Source: UBA3071 sp965369635 (GTDB lineage Bacteria > Chloroflexota > Anaerolineae > UBA3071). Taken from it: a stretch of DNA of 11,279 nt. The stretch lies in the NCBI GenBank assembly GCA_965369635.1, contig CBDURC010000092.1, forward strand, positions 1-11,279, given 5' to 3'. Every line of letters begins with the position of its first letter. Position 1 is the stretch's first letter. Of this stretch, positions 1 to 6,181 are shown one piece after another. The translations under genes were made by a program, and so were the position numbers. The notes below the pieces were generated by a model. That model was given only the letters and a program-made list of their open reading frames with translations. It did not search any database and had not been told where the DNA came from.

Positions 1-49
1 CTCCAAGAGGTGCTAGAGTTCCTTTCAAGCCAGATTCTTCCCTGACCCC

Positions 50-1597
50 TTACCGCTCCTTTGTCTTTCGATACGCTTCTAGTCCCGGAATAGGCAACGC
101 CACATACCCCCCACCCGCGCCGCGGAAGAAGCATTCCACCTCACAGGCCAAACACTCCACGCAGCGGCCCTTCTTAGCTTCCTCTGGCGTGATGTTGAGC
201 ACCGGCAGCCCGTCTTCCAGCGTGAGGATGCTCCGCGCACATTCCTGCACGCATACCTTAGTCTCGCAGCGAGCGCAGACGGCGTGGTCGAAAGTCACCG
301 TGCCGCCGGTCACCGTCTCAAAGGAATAGGGTCTCTCCGGCTCTGGCCGCGGCGGTTGTGGCGTTACGTCCAACAACCGGCCCTCCTTGATCAACGCATC
401 CAGTCGCTCAGCGCAGAACCAGGCCGAATCGTCCTTCTTATATCCCTCTACCGGCGCGGGCACGCGGCCGTTGAGCCACTCCAGGATCTCCACCGCCCTG
501 TCTTCGGCATTGCCGCCCAGCCGGATGACTACAGGGATATTTATCTGTTCCTCGAGGAAGGCCTTGACCAGCCCACGCGCGGAGTGGAACTGCTCCTGGC
601 TGGCCACACCCGATCCGGAGCCGAAATAGCCGTCAATGCCCGGTTGGGAGAGGATGATCTTCGCTGCCCGGTAGACCTTGGAAGCAGGCGGGTTGCCGCT
701 GGTATCTACGAAGTTGGCCAGCTTGTACCCCCTGCTTAGGACAGCGTCCATGCTCATCATCGAACCGCCGCCGCCCGCGCCGTGGAAACCGATGTACCCA
801 TCCCCTCTGCCGAAGCCCTGGCCCATCTGAATGAAGTAGAAGGTGCCGCGGTAGTCCTTCTCCTCCACCTGCCAGGCGATCTTCTCCAGGTCCGTTGGCG
901 GGCGGTCAAACTCGCGGGCGATCTCGATGCCCAGTTCCGGATGGCGAAACACGGCGTAGTCATCTATGGTCAGACGGCAGTCGGCGGCGTACAGCTTGCC
1001 ATCGCTGGTCAAGACTAGCGGGTTAATCTCCGCTGACCGCGCCTCGCAAGCGCGGGCTACCGCGTAGAGTCGAGTCAGCAAGCCGCCCAGGTTTCTCTGC
1101 AGCCGGCCATGGATGCCAGCCTGACGCACCAGGTTGCGGGCCTGAAAGTCGAGCAGCCCCGTCTCGATGTCCACATGCCGCTGGGCCACCTTGTCGGGAT
1201 GCTCGGAAGCGATTTGCTCGATGCCCGTGCCACCAACGCTGGCGAACAGCACCAGCGGCGCTTGCGCCTGGTCGTCCACAATGACGCCAGCGTAGAACTC
1301 GCGGGCGACGTCGAGCCACTCCTCCACCAGCACCTGCTCCACGGTGAAGCCCTTCACCTCCATGCCCAGCATGTCGCGGGCGGCTGTCGCAGCCTCTTCG
1401 GGAGTGGCCGCTCGCTGGATGCCCCCCACGCTAGCCCGGCCGGTGATCCAGGCCTGGGCCTTGACCACCACCTCGCCCCCGACCTCTTCAGCGAAACGGG
1501 CCGCCTCCTCAGGAGTCGTCGCCACGATGCCGCGAGGCACGGGGATCTTGTGCTCGCGCAGCAGCGTCTTGCCTTGATACTCATGTAAACGGGCCAT
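50..1597 (-). CDS. ATP-grasp acyl-CoA synthetase (SucC-like beta subunit) fused to a two-cluster 4Fe-4S domain
   Basis: This 515-residue protein resembles the beta subunit of succinyl-CoA synthetase and related NDP-forming acyl-CoA ligases. The N-terminus (MARLHEYQGK) is typical of SucC. The ATP-grasp part runs to about residue 215 and contains EINPLVL at 190-196. The CoA-ligase part follows, with GAGGGGSMMSMD near 274-285, the stretch NFVDTSGNPPASK near 295-307 and VIRLGGNAED near 357-366. SucC is usually about 390 residues. The extra ~100 residues carry two cysteine sets: C441, C444, C449, C453 and C479, C482, C485, C489. The second set is a CX2CX2CX3C 4Fe-4S motif. ATG at 1597 is chosen because AGGAGG lies 4 bases upstream, and a TTG start at 1609 would put that site inside the gene. 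It would act in the cytoplasm on a CoA thioester, possibly coupled to a ferredoxin-dependent enzyme. The alpha subunit is not in view and may lie beyond position 1. Family is secure; substrate is unknown. Confidence 0.85.
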   Translation of the reverse strand: MARLHEYQGKTLLREHKIPVPRGIVATTPEEAARFAEEVGGEVVVKAQAWITGRASVGGIQRAATPEEAATAARDMLGMEVKGFTVEQVLVEEWLDVAREFYAGVIVDDQAQAPLVLFASVGGTGIEQIASEHPDKVAQRHVDIETGLLDFQARNLVRQAGIHGRLQRNLGGLLTRLYAVARACEARSAEINPLVLTSDGKLYAADCRLTIDDYAVFRHPELGIEIAREFDRPPTDLEKIAWQVEEKDYRGTFYFIQMGQGFGRGDGYIGFHGAGGGGSMMSMDAVLSRGYKLANFVDTSGNPPASKVYRAAKIILSQPGIDGYFGSGSGVASQEQFHSARGLVKAFLEEQINIPVVIRLGGNAEDRAVEILEWLNGRVPAPVEGYKKDDSAWFCAERLDALIKEGRLLDVTPQPPRPEPERPYSFETVTGGTVTFDHAVCARCETKVCVQECARSILTLEDGLPVLNITPEEAKKGRCVECLACEVECFFRGAGGGYVALPIPGLEAYRKTKER

Positions 1598-1629
1598 GAT
1601 CCTCCTCAATTCACAAGATGCACAGAAAC

Positions 1630-1709
1630 ATCAGCGGATCAAGCGGATGGAACGGATAGGTGAAATCGGCTTCATCCACTCCATCGGCTCAATCGGCTGA
1701 ATCGGCTGA
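1630..1709. repeat. Degenerate 9-bp-period repeat run between the sagB-like and ATP-grasp genes
   Basis: About nine consecutive units, nearly all 9 bp long, begin with AT. The last two units (1692-1700 and 1701-1709) are identical copies of ATCGGCTGA, and 1683-1691 differs from them only in its last two bases. Unit 1665-1673 shares the core ATCGGCT. The earlier units (from 1630) drift towards an ATCAAGCGG-like form. The run fills most of the 141-bp gap between the two minus-strand genes. It contains no clear promoter or terminator. It may be a slippage-generated array or part of a dispersed repeat family. Confidence 0.7.
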
Positions 1710-1738
1710 CGATACCAAGCCGTCACTTTCAGGCGCTT

Positions 1739-3337
1739 CTACTCCACCACCCGTTCGTCAGGCGACTCCATGCCCACAACCAACTCGTAGATGACGCCGG
1801 TGCCCGGCCTCACCTCGAGGAACTCTGCCACCTGATCATCATAGAAGGCTCCGATGCCGCTGCAACCCCACCCCAGGGCACGTCCGGCCAGGTAGACGAA
1901 TTCCCCTCGCACTCCCGCTTCGATGTGCGCCCGACGGTAGGCGCGCTCGCCGTCCTGCGCTGCCAGCCGCTCCAAATCGGCCAGGAAGAAGATGGACGCG
2001 GCGGCATTGCCGCACAGCCGCTGCTCCAACGAGAGATAGGCAGCCCAGGTGCGCAAGTTCCCCGCCCGGATCTGCACGAGATGGTGGCGGGCAGCGTCGT
2101 AGCGGTACGCGCCTGGTGGCAGTCCCTCCACGTCGTTGACGATCACGGCGACGTCCAGCGGAGGCAGCGCGGCCTGATCGCTGGGATAGCTGACGACAAT
2201 AGAGGCCAGCAGAGCGCTCAGCGCTTCGGCGGGGACGGGCTGCAAAGCGAACCTGCGGCTGGAACGGCGGCGGGCGATGGTTTCCGACAACCTCTGCGGT
2301 GCGCTGACCGAAGCGGGATCAGGTAGAGGGAGCGAGGGCTGCCCACGATCCGCGGGCGACGGCGGTTCTGCAAGCTGGCGGCTTCGGGCCGCCGTCAGCG
2401 CCCTCGCGTCGGCCAGACTCGTGGCCGCGTGGGCCTCGAGGATCAGCGGATAGGTGACCTCCTGGGCCGACAGCGGCCGGTAGGCGGGGGCAATGGAGGC
2501 AAGCGGCGGCAGGGAGACAGGGGGTGCCGTGCCTGGGTTGTCCGAGCGGCAGGCCACCATCACCAACGTTGCCTCCCGCTCTGAATTCAGCCCCAGCAGA
2601 TGGTTCACCTCATCGTCCACGAAGTCGTAGACCACGGCTGGCTGATAGCCGAGAGCCTTGCCCGCCAGCAGCAGATTGCCGGCCAGATGTCCAGTATCAT
2701 GCAGACAATAGCGGTAGGAGCGATCGCGATACTTCCATCCACTGCGCCACCAGATGGCGGAGATGGAAAAGATGATGTTGGCGCCCGCCAGCGCAGGATG
2801 ATCACCAGCTGCAGCCCGCAGGTGGGCCAAGAAGTCGCCTTGCCGCAGACAACTCAAGCTATGGTCCTCAGGCGCGTAGTGGTAGATCCCATCTGTCAGA
2901 CTCTCGACGCCGCGCAGACACAGGTACAACTCGCAAGGGAACAACGCCCCCGCCGAAGGCGCGGCCCGCAATGAGTAGACGCGGCCTGGAGAGACCTTCT
3001 GCGCGGTGATGCCGTAGCCGAGGTGACAGAGGGCAGAGAGGGCAGAGAGGTTGGCCGGGCCGCGGGACGTGGGGCTGCCAGGCTGGGACAGGCAGTTCAG
3101 CAGTTCCAAGGTGGGAAGGAGGTCCGCCGGAACCGCTTGAGGCAACGACTGCCGCTCCAACTCCAGGTAGCGCTTGTACGGCGAGGGTTGGTTCGCCCAA
3201 TCGAGAGCGTAGGCACGCCGCCGGACGCTATGGTAGGAGTGCTTGGTCAGCTCGTGGTAACGGAGCGTGACCACAGGGTCCGCCTCGGACTGCCCTTCTG
3301 CTGGTCGTCTGTGCCTGGTGGAGTGTGAGCTCATCAT
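1739..3337 (-). CDS. SagB/ThcOx-family flavin-dependent oxidoreductase with two nitroreductase domains
   Basis: This protein of about 533 residues belongs to the FMN-dependent nitroreductase superfamily, SagB-like branch. The first domain (roughly 85-270) has the SagB-type motif RAAPSAGALFP at 124-134 and a YRYCLHDTGH stretch near 208-217. The second (roughly 345-532) opens with RRRSSRRF near 356-363, a typical nitroreductase FMN-phosphate-binding start, and has GRALGWGCSGIG near its end. A Pro/Ala-rich linker joins them. SagB enzymes oxidise azoline rings to azoles in modified peptides, but stand-alone double-domain relatives are common and mostly uncharacterised. No cyclodehydratase or precursor peptide is visible here. 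The start is taken at ATG 3337 (or the adjacent ATG 3334). The promoter TATAAT at 3366-3371 places the transcript start near 3359, so a longer upstream reading from 3547 would begin outside the mRNA. A GAGAG sequence sits just upstream as a weak ribosome site. No transmembrane segment or signal peptide is seen. Family is confident; function is not. Confidence 0.82.
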   Translation of the reverse strand: MMSSHSTRHRRPAEGQSEADPVVTLRYHELTKHSYHSVRRRAYALDWANQPSPYKRYLELERQSLPQAVPADLLPTLELLNCLSQPGSPTSRGPANLSALSALCHLGYGITAQKVSPGRVYSLRAAPSAGALFPCELYLCLRGVESLTDGIYHYAPEDHSLSCLRQGDFLAHLRAAAGDHPALAGANIIFSISAIWWRSGWKYRDRSYRYCLHDTGHLAGNLLLAGKALGYQPAVVYDFVDDEVNHLLGLNSEREATLVMVACRSDNPGTAPPVSLPPLASIAPAYRPLSAQEVTYPLILEAHAATSLADARALTAARSRQLAEPPSPADRGQPSLPLPDPASVSAPQRLSETIARRRSSRRFALQPVPAEALSALLASIVVSYPSDQAALPPLDVAVIVNDVEGLPPGAYRYDAARHHLVQIRAGNLRTWAAYLSLEQRLCGNAAASIFFLADLERLAAQDGERAYRRAHIEAGVRGEFVYLAGRALGWGCSGIGAFYDDQVAEFLEVRPGTGVIYELVVGMESPDERVVE

Positions 3338-3365
3338 GGATCTCTCGGACAGCACTGTAGAGACG

Positions 3366-3394
3366 ATTATACCACAGGCCAACAGGGAGCCCAA
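3366..3394 (-). promoter_or_regulatory. Sigma-70 promoter for the sagB-like gene
   Basis: On the minus strand, TTGGGC (3389-3394) is followed after exactly 17 bp by TATAAT (3366-3371). The -10 element is preceded by TGTGG, so it resembles an extended -10. Transcription would begin about 3359, giving a leader of roughly 20 nt before ATG 3337. Confidence 0.72.
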
Positions 3395-3442
3395 GAATGA
3401 CACGTGTGCTGATGCGCTCATTGCACAGGCGCGGTCGTGCGA

Positions 3443-3471
3443 TTGTGAAACGAGGAGTGCGGTGGTATAAT
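3443..3471 (+). promoter_or_regulatory. Sigma-70 promoter for the GH4 glycosidase gene
   Basis: TTGTGA (3443-3448) and TATAAT (3466-3471) are separated by 17 bp. This promoter diverges from the sagB-like promoter within the 247-bp intergenic region. The predicted transcript start near 3478 leaves a leader of about 105 nt that contains a strong stem-loop and a palindrome. Confidence 0.72.
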
Positions 3472-3481
3472 GATGGGAAAT

Positions 3482-3550
3482 AGGTGCCAGGGGGCGTCCT
3501 CGCCCCGTCACCTGGGCCTGCGTGTCACGAAGGCAGGGCGGGGACACCCC
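3482..3550. repeat. Inverted pair of GC-rich hairpin repeats in the GH4 leader
   Basis: The first arm contains a perfect 6-bp stem, GGGGCG (3491-3496) with CGCCCC (3501-3506), around loop TCCT. It is extended outward by AGGTG (3482-3486) pairing with CACCT (3509-3513). The second arm at 3534-3550 is the inverse of 3491-3507 with 14 of 17 positions matching, and has its own small GGGG-ACA-CCCC hairpin. The arrangement resembles a REP/BIME-type intergenic element at the 5' end of the glycosidase transcript. It could affect mRNA stability or be a mobile repeat remnant. Confidence 0.6.
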
Positions 3551-3567
3551 TCGTTAACGGTTGACGA
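3551..3567. promoter_or_regulatory. Candidate repressor operator (17-bp palindrome)
   Basis: The 17-bp sequence reads TCGTTAAC, central G, GTTGACGA. Seven of eight half-site positions are complementary. Size and symmetry are like operators of LacI-family sugar regulators. It lies about 75 bp downstream of the predicted transcript start and just ahead of the ribosome binding site at 3572, so a bound regulator could block elongation. No regulator gene is in the window. Confidence 0.5.
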
Positions 3568-3584
3568 CTCTGGAGGAAAGGAAC

Positions 3585-4907
3585 GTGCGAGAAGTGAGGA
3601 TCGTCATTGTCGGTGGCGGCTCGTACAACTGGTCGCCCAAACTGATGGCCGACCTGGCTCTGACCCAAACGCTGCAGGGCCGACTGACTCTGATGGACAT
3701 CAATCCAGAAGCCCTGGCCGTGATGGTCAGCCTGGGCCGGCGGATGATGTCCGAGTTGGGTGGACATTTCGACGTGCAGGGCACGGACGATCTGGCTGAG
3801 GCATTGCGAGGCGCCAACTACGTGGTGCTGACCATCAACACGGGTGGATACGAGGCTACGCGGCAAGACCTGGAGATCCCCAAGAAGTACGGCCTGGTGC
3901 AAACGGTGGGCGACACGGTGGGGCCTGGCGGGCTGATACGCGGCCTGCGCAACATCCCCGTGGTGGTGCAGATCGCCCAGAAGATGGAGCAGGTCTGTCC
4001 CGATGCCTGGCTGATGAACTACTCCAACCCCATGGGCATCCTGACCCGCGCCGTCGCCGTGGCCAGCGACATCAAGGTGGTCGGCCTGTGCCACGAATTG
4101 CTGGGCCTGGAGCTGAAGCTATCGTCTATCCTCGGCATAGCAGAGCTGGGGCGCATCAAGTTCAAGGTGGGAGGCATCAATCACTTCTCCTGGGTTGCCG
4201 AGGCCACGCTGAATGGCGAGGACATCCTCCCCAGAGTACGGGAGTTCGCCCGCACCTGGCGGGTTGATGCATCCTACGACGTCTTCCCGCCCTACAATGA
4301 CCAGATGCTGGTCAAGTTCCGTCTGCTGGAGACCACCGGCTTGTTGGGAGTAGCCGGCGACCGTCACATCGTGGAGTTCTACAGCCACTTCATCTCGCCT
4401 GAATCCGAGTACGGCTGGGCATACGGCGTCAAGCGCACCACGGCCGATGATTTCGAGGAGGAGTACGCCAGCAACCAGCGACGAGCAGGGGCGATGCTGG
4501 CGGACGAGGAGCCGCTCCCCTCATCACACTCTAGCGAGATCGTCTTCCAGATCGTCGAATCTATCGAACACGACCTGAACCGCGAGTTCTTCGTTAACCT
4601 TCCAAACGTGGGGCAGATTGCCAACCTGCCACTGGATAACGTCGTGGAAACCTATGCCCTGGCCAATGGTCGTGGGCTCACGCCGGTGGCCTTCGGTGAG
4701 CTGCCGCCCAGTGTCGCACCACAGGTGCGGCTGCATTCGGAGATCCAGGAGATGATCGTGGAGGCGGGGCTGACGGGAGACAAGGAACTGGCGTTGCAGG
4801 CCTTCCTGCTCGACCCCATGATCCGCGATTTTGACGCCGGCAGTCGGATGTTCGATGAGATGTGCCAGTCTCAGGGGTTGTTCGTGAAGACGGTTGCCGA
4901 GTATTGA
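3585..4907 (+). CDS. Glycoside hydrolase family 4 enzyme (alpha-glucosidase/alpha-galactosidase type)
   Basis: This 440-residue protein has the usual GH4 length. GH4 enzymes use NAD+ and a divalent metal to cleave glycosides by a transient oxidation and elimination mechanism in the cytoplasm. The N-terminal Rossmann fold is visible as VRIVIVGGGSYNWSP (residues 4-18), with the acidic strand end MDIN at 37-40. Further GH4 motifs are NYSNP at 145-149, GDTVGPGG at 109-116, the metal-site pair C169-H170 (GLCHE) and GINHFSW at 197-203. A Cys-His pair, not the Cys-Asn of the 6-phospho-beta-glucosidases, fits a non-phosphorylated alpha-glycoside or uronide substrate. This agrees with the neighbouring ABC transporter rather than a phosphotransferase system. 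GTG 3585 is the chosen start because GGAGGAAAGG begins at 3572 with about 8 bases from GGAGG to GTG. The TTG at 3561 would place that site inside the gene and start within the palindrome. Exact substrate (glucoside, galactoside, glucuronide) cannot be told from sequence alone. Confidence 0.9.
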   Translation: MREVRIVIVGGGSYNWSPKLMADLALTQTLQGRLTLMDINPEALAVMVSLGRRMMSELGGHFDVQGTDDLAEALRGANYVVLTINTGGYEATRQDLEIPKKYGLVQTVGDTVGPGGLIRGLRNIPVVVQIAQKMEQVCPDAWLMNYSNPMGILTRAVAVASDIKVVGLCHELLGLELKLSSILGIAELGRIKFKVGGINHFSWVAEATLNGEDILPRVREFARTWRVDASYDVFPPYNDQMLVKFRLLETTGLLGVAGDRHIVEFYSHFISPESEYGWAYGVKRTTADDFEEEYASNQRRAGAMLADEEPLPSSHSSEIVFQIVESIEHDLNREFFVNLPNVGQIANLPLDNVVETYALANGRGLTPVAFGELPPSVAPQVRLHSEIQEMIVEAGLTGDKELALQAFLLDPMIRDFDAGSRMFDEMCQSQGLFVKTVAEY

Positions 4908-4932
4908 CTTTTCGGAAGTATGCAAGTATAAT
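4904..4932 (+). promoter_or_regulatory. Near-consensus sigma-70 promoter overlapping the GH4 stop codon
   Basis: TTGACT (4904-4909) and TATAAT (4927-4932) are 17 bp apart, the best promoter in the window. The -35 box contains the TGA stop codon of the GH4 gene. It should drive the lipoprotein gene from about 4939. Confidence 0.78.
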
Positions 4933-4936
4933 CTAG

Positions 4937-5001
4937 CGGAGCCAACCAATGGAGACCAGGCTCCGTCACCGTGGTTCCAGACCCCTTGCACACCAGGTGA
5001 C
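4937..5001 (+). promoter_or_regulatory. Possible stem-loops in the lipoprotein leader
   Basis: CGGAGCC (4937-4943) can pair with GGCTCCG (4959-4965) over a 15-nt loop. GTCACC (4965-4970) can pair with GGTGAC (4996-5001). The two stems share base 4965, so they abut. They fill most of the ~92-nt leader before ATG 5031. I do not recognise a known riboswitch, and there is no T-tract to make a terminator. Confidence 0.35.
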
Positions 5002-5030
5002 ACCAAACTACGTATCGAGGAAGCAGCATA

Positions 5031-6008
5031 ATGAAACGAATGCTCCTGATCTTGTTGCTCGCTCTGGTCCTGGCTTCGGGCTGTGGTAAATCGACACCTG
5101 CTCCTTCGCCTACCAGCGCTCTAAGCCCATTGGACCTACCTGCTACAGTTGAAATCCTGCCTACCCCGACACCGGTGCCACCTCCGCCAACGCCGACGCC
5201 CCTTCCCGAGCCCACGGCCACGCCAGTCCCAGAACCAACGGCCACACCGGAACCAGGTGCCGAGCCTACGGCGACGCCGGAGGCAGCCGAGCCTACACCA
5301 ACGGAAGCCCCAACAGAAGAGCAACCCCCGGCAGTACCGGAATCGATGGTGACCATCCCGGCCGGGCCTTTCACTATGGGCAGCGATGGTGGCTCTGACG
5401 ATGAAGCTCCGGCTCAAGAGGTGGATGTGGCCGAATTCGAGATTGACCAGTTCGAGGTGGCCAACGGTGATTTCGCCATCTTCGTGGAGGCCACAGGGCA
5501 TCAAACCGATGCCCAGAAGGCACGCAGCGCCAACACCTGGCAAAGCTACGCTGACGGCAAGGACAACCACCCGGTGGTCAAGGTGAGCTGGAACGATGCT
5601 GTGGCCTTCTGTGAGTGGCTGGGCAAGCGACTGCCCACCGAAGCGGAGTGGGAGAAAGCAGCTCGTGGCAGCGACGGATACGCCTATCCCTGGGGCAACG
5701 AGTACGACCCCCAGAAGGCCAATGGCAAAGACAGAGCCATTCGATCCACGACCGCCGTTGGCAGCTTCCCTGAGGGAGCCAGTCCTTATGGGGTCATGGA
5801 CATGGCAGGCAATGTCTGGGAATGGGTAGCTGACTGGTACGAGGCCTACCCGGGCAGCAGCCATCAATCGGACTACTTCGGGGAGAGATTCAGGGTGCTG
5901 CGAGGTGGTGGCTGGTTTGAGACCGCCGATTTCCTGCGCACAGCCACGCGAAATTTCCTCACAGACACCGCAGCCAGCGACGACATCGGCTTCCGCTGTG
6001 CGCGTTAG
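5031..6008 (+). CDS. Lipoprotein with Thr/Pro-rich linker and FGE-sulfatase (SUMF1-like) domain
   Basis: This 325-residue protein starts with a lipoprotein signal peptide; the lipobox LASGC ends at C18, so it should be anchored on the outer face of the membrane. Residues 22-104 form an extended Pro/Thr/Glu linker with repeated EPTATP units (near 60, 68 and 78). Residues 106-325 are an FGE-sulfatase domain, which has a C-type-lectin-like fold: MVTIPAGPFTMGS (106-118), VSWNDAVAFCEWLGKRLPTE (185-204), PWGNEYD (220-226), GNVWEWVADWY (260-270), RVLRGGGW (288-295) and GFRCAR at the end. True formylglycine-generating enzymes have two cysteines just after the GG(S/G)-aromatic motif; here the aligned positions appear to be Glu296 and Leu302. 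It is therefore unlikely to make formylglycine, and no sulfatase is nearby. ATG 5031 follows a GAGG sequence at 5017-5020. Its place between the GH4 gene and the sugar-binding protein suggests surface glycan binding or assembly, which is inference. Confidence 0.83.
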   Translation: MKRMLLILLLALVLASGCGKSTPAPSPTSALSPLDLPATVEILPTPTPVPPPPTPTPLPEPTATPVPEPTATPEPGAEPTATPEAAEPTPTEAPTEEQPPAVPESMVTIPAGPFTMGSDGGSDDEAPAQEVDVAEFEIDQFEVANGDFAIFVEATGHQTDAQKARSANTWQSYADGKDNHPVVKVSWNDAVAFCEWLGKRLPTEAEWEKAARGSDGYAYPWGNEYDPQKANGKDRAIRSTTAVGSFPEGASPYGVMDMAGNVWEWVADWYEAYPGSSHQSDYFGERFRVLRGGGWFETADFLRTATRNFLTDTAASDDIGFRCAR

Positions 6009-6181
6009 CAGATAGCTCGCCTGCCTCAATAGCTAACGGCTCACGGATTTGTCATTCATCGAGAAAGGGGGGATGTTCACCGGAAGAACAAACAAGCTAT
6101 AAGGTGGTTCTTGGATGTGAGCTACATACACACCGGGCAGTATTGCCCAAACTATTCATCGAATCCTAAGAAGGAGGAAAA
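6009..6181 (+). promoter_or_regulatory. Leader/intergenic region before the sugar-binding protein, with a weak promoter candidate
   Basis: These 173 bp contain no gene I can support. A possible promoter is TTCACC (6076-6081), 16 bp, TATAAG (6098-6103), weaker than the three others in the window. CGTTAGC (6003-6009) and GCTAACG (6032-6038) form a 7-bp inverted repeat with no T-tract after it. GGGCA (6135-6139) and TGCCC (6144-6148) form a small 4-nt-loop hairpin. The strong ribosome site AAGGAGG lies at 6171-6177. Confidence 0.35.

Noticed and set aside
1630..1709. CRISPR array
   Set aside because: Units are only 9 bp, contiguous and without spacers.
3338..3547. N-terminal extension of the sagB-like gene up to 3547
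   Set aside because: It would span its own promoter (3366-3394) and the divergent GH4 promoter. The SagB homology begins after the ATGs at 3337/3334, and a short leader fits the predicted transcript start.
3525..4094. 189-codon minus-strand reading frame inside the GH4 gene
   Set aside because: His/Gln-rich composition typical of an antisense shadow of a high-GC gene; it overlaps a clear GH4 gene and has no family resemblance.
5031..6008. Functional formylglycine-generating enzyme (sulfatase activator)
   Set aside because: The expected cysteine pair after the GG-aromatic motif is missing and no sulfatase gene is present.
5136..6029. 297-codon minus-strand frame antisense to the FGE-like lipoprotein
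   Set aside because: It ends in an Arg/Trp-rich low-complexity run that mirrors the repetitive Pro/Thr linker, while the plus-strand frame has a clear signal peptide and FGE motifs.
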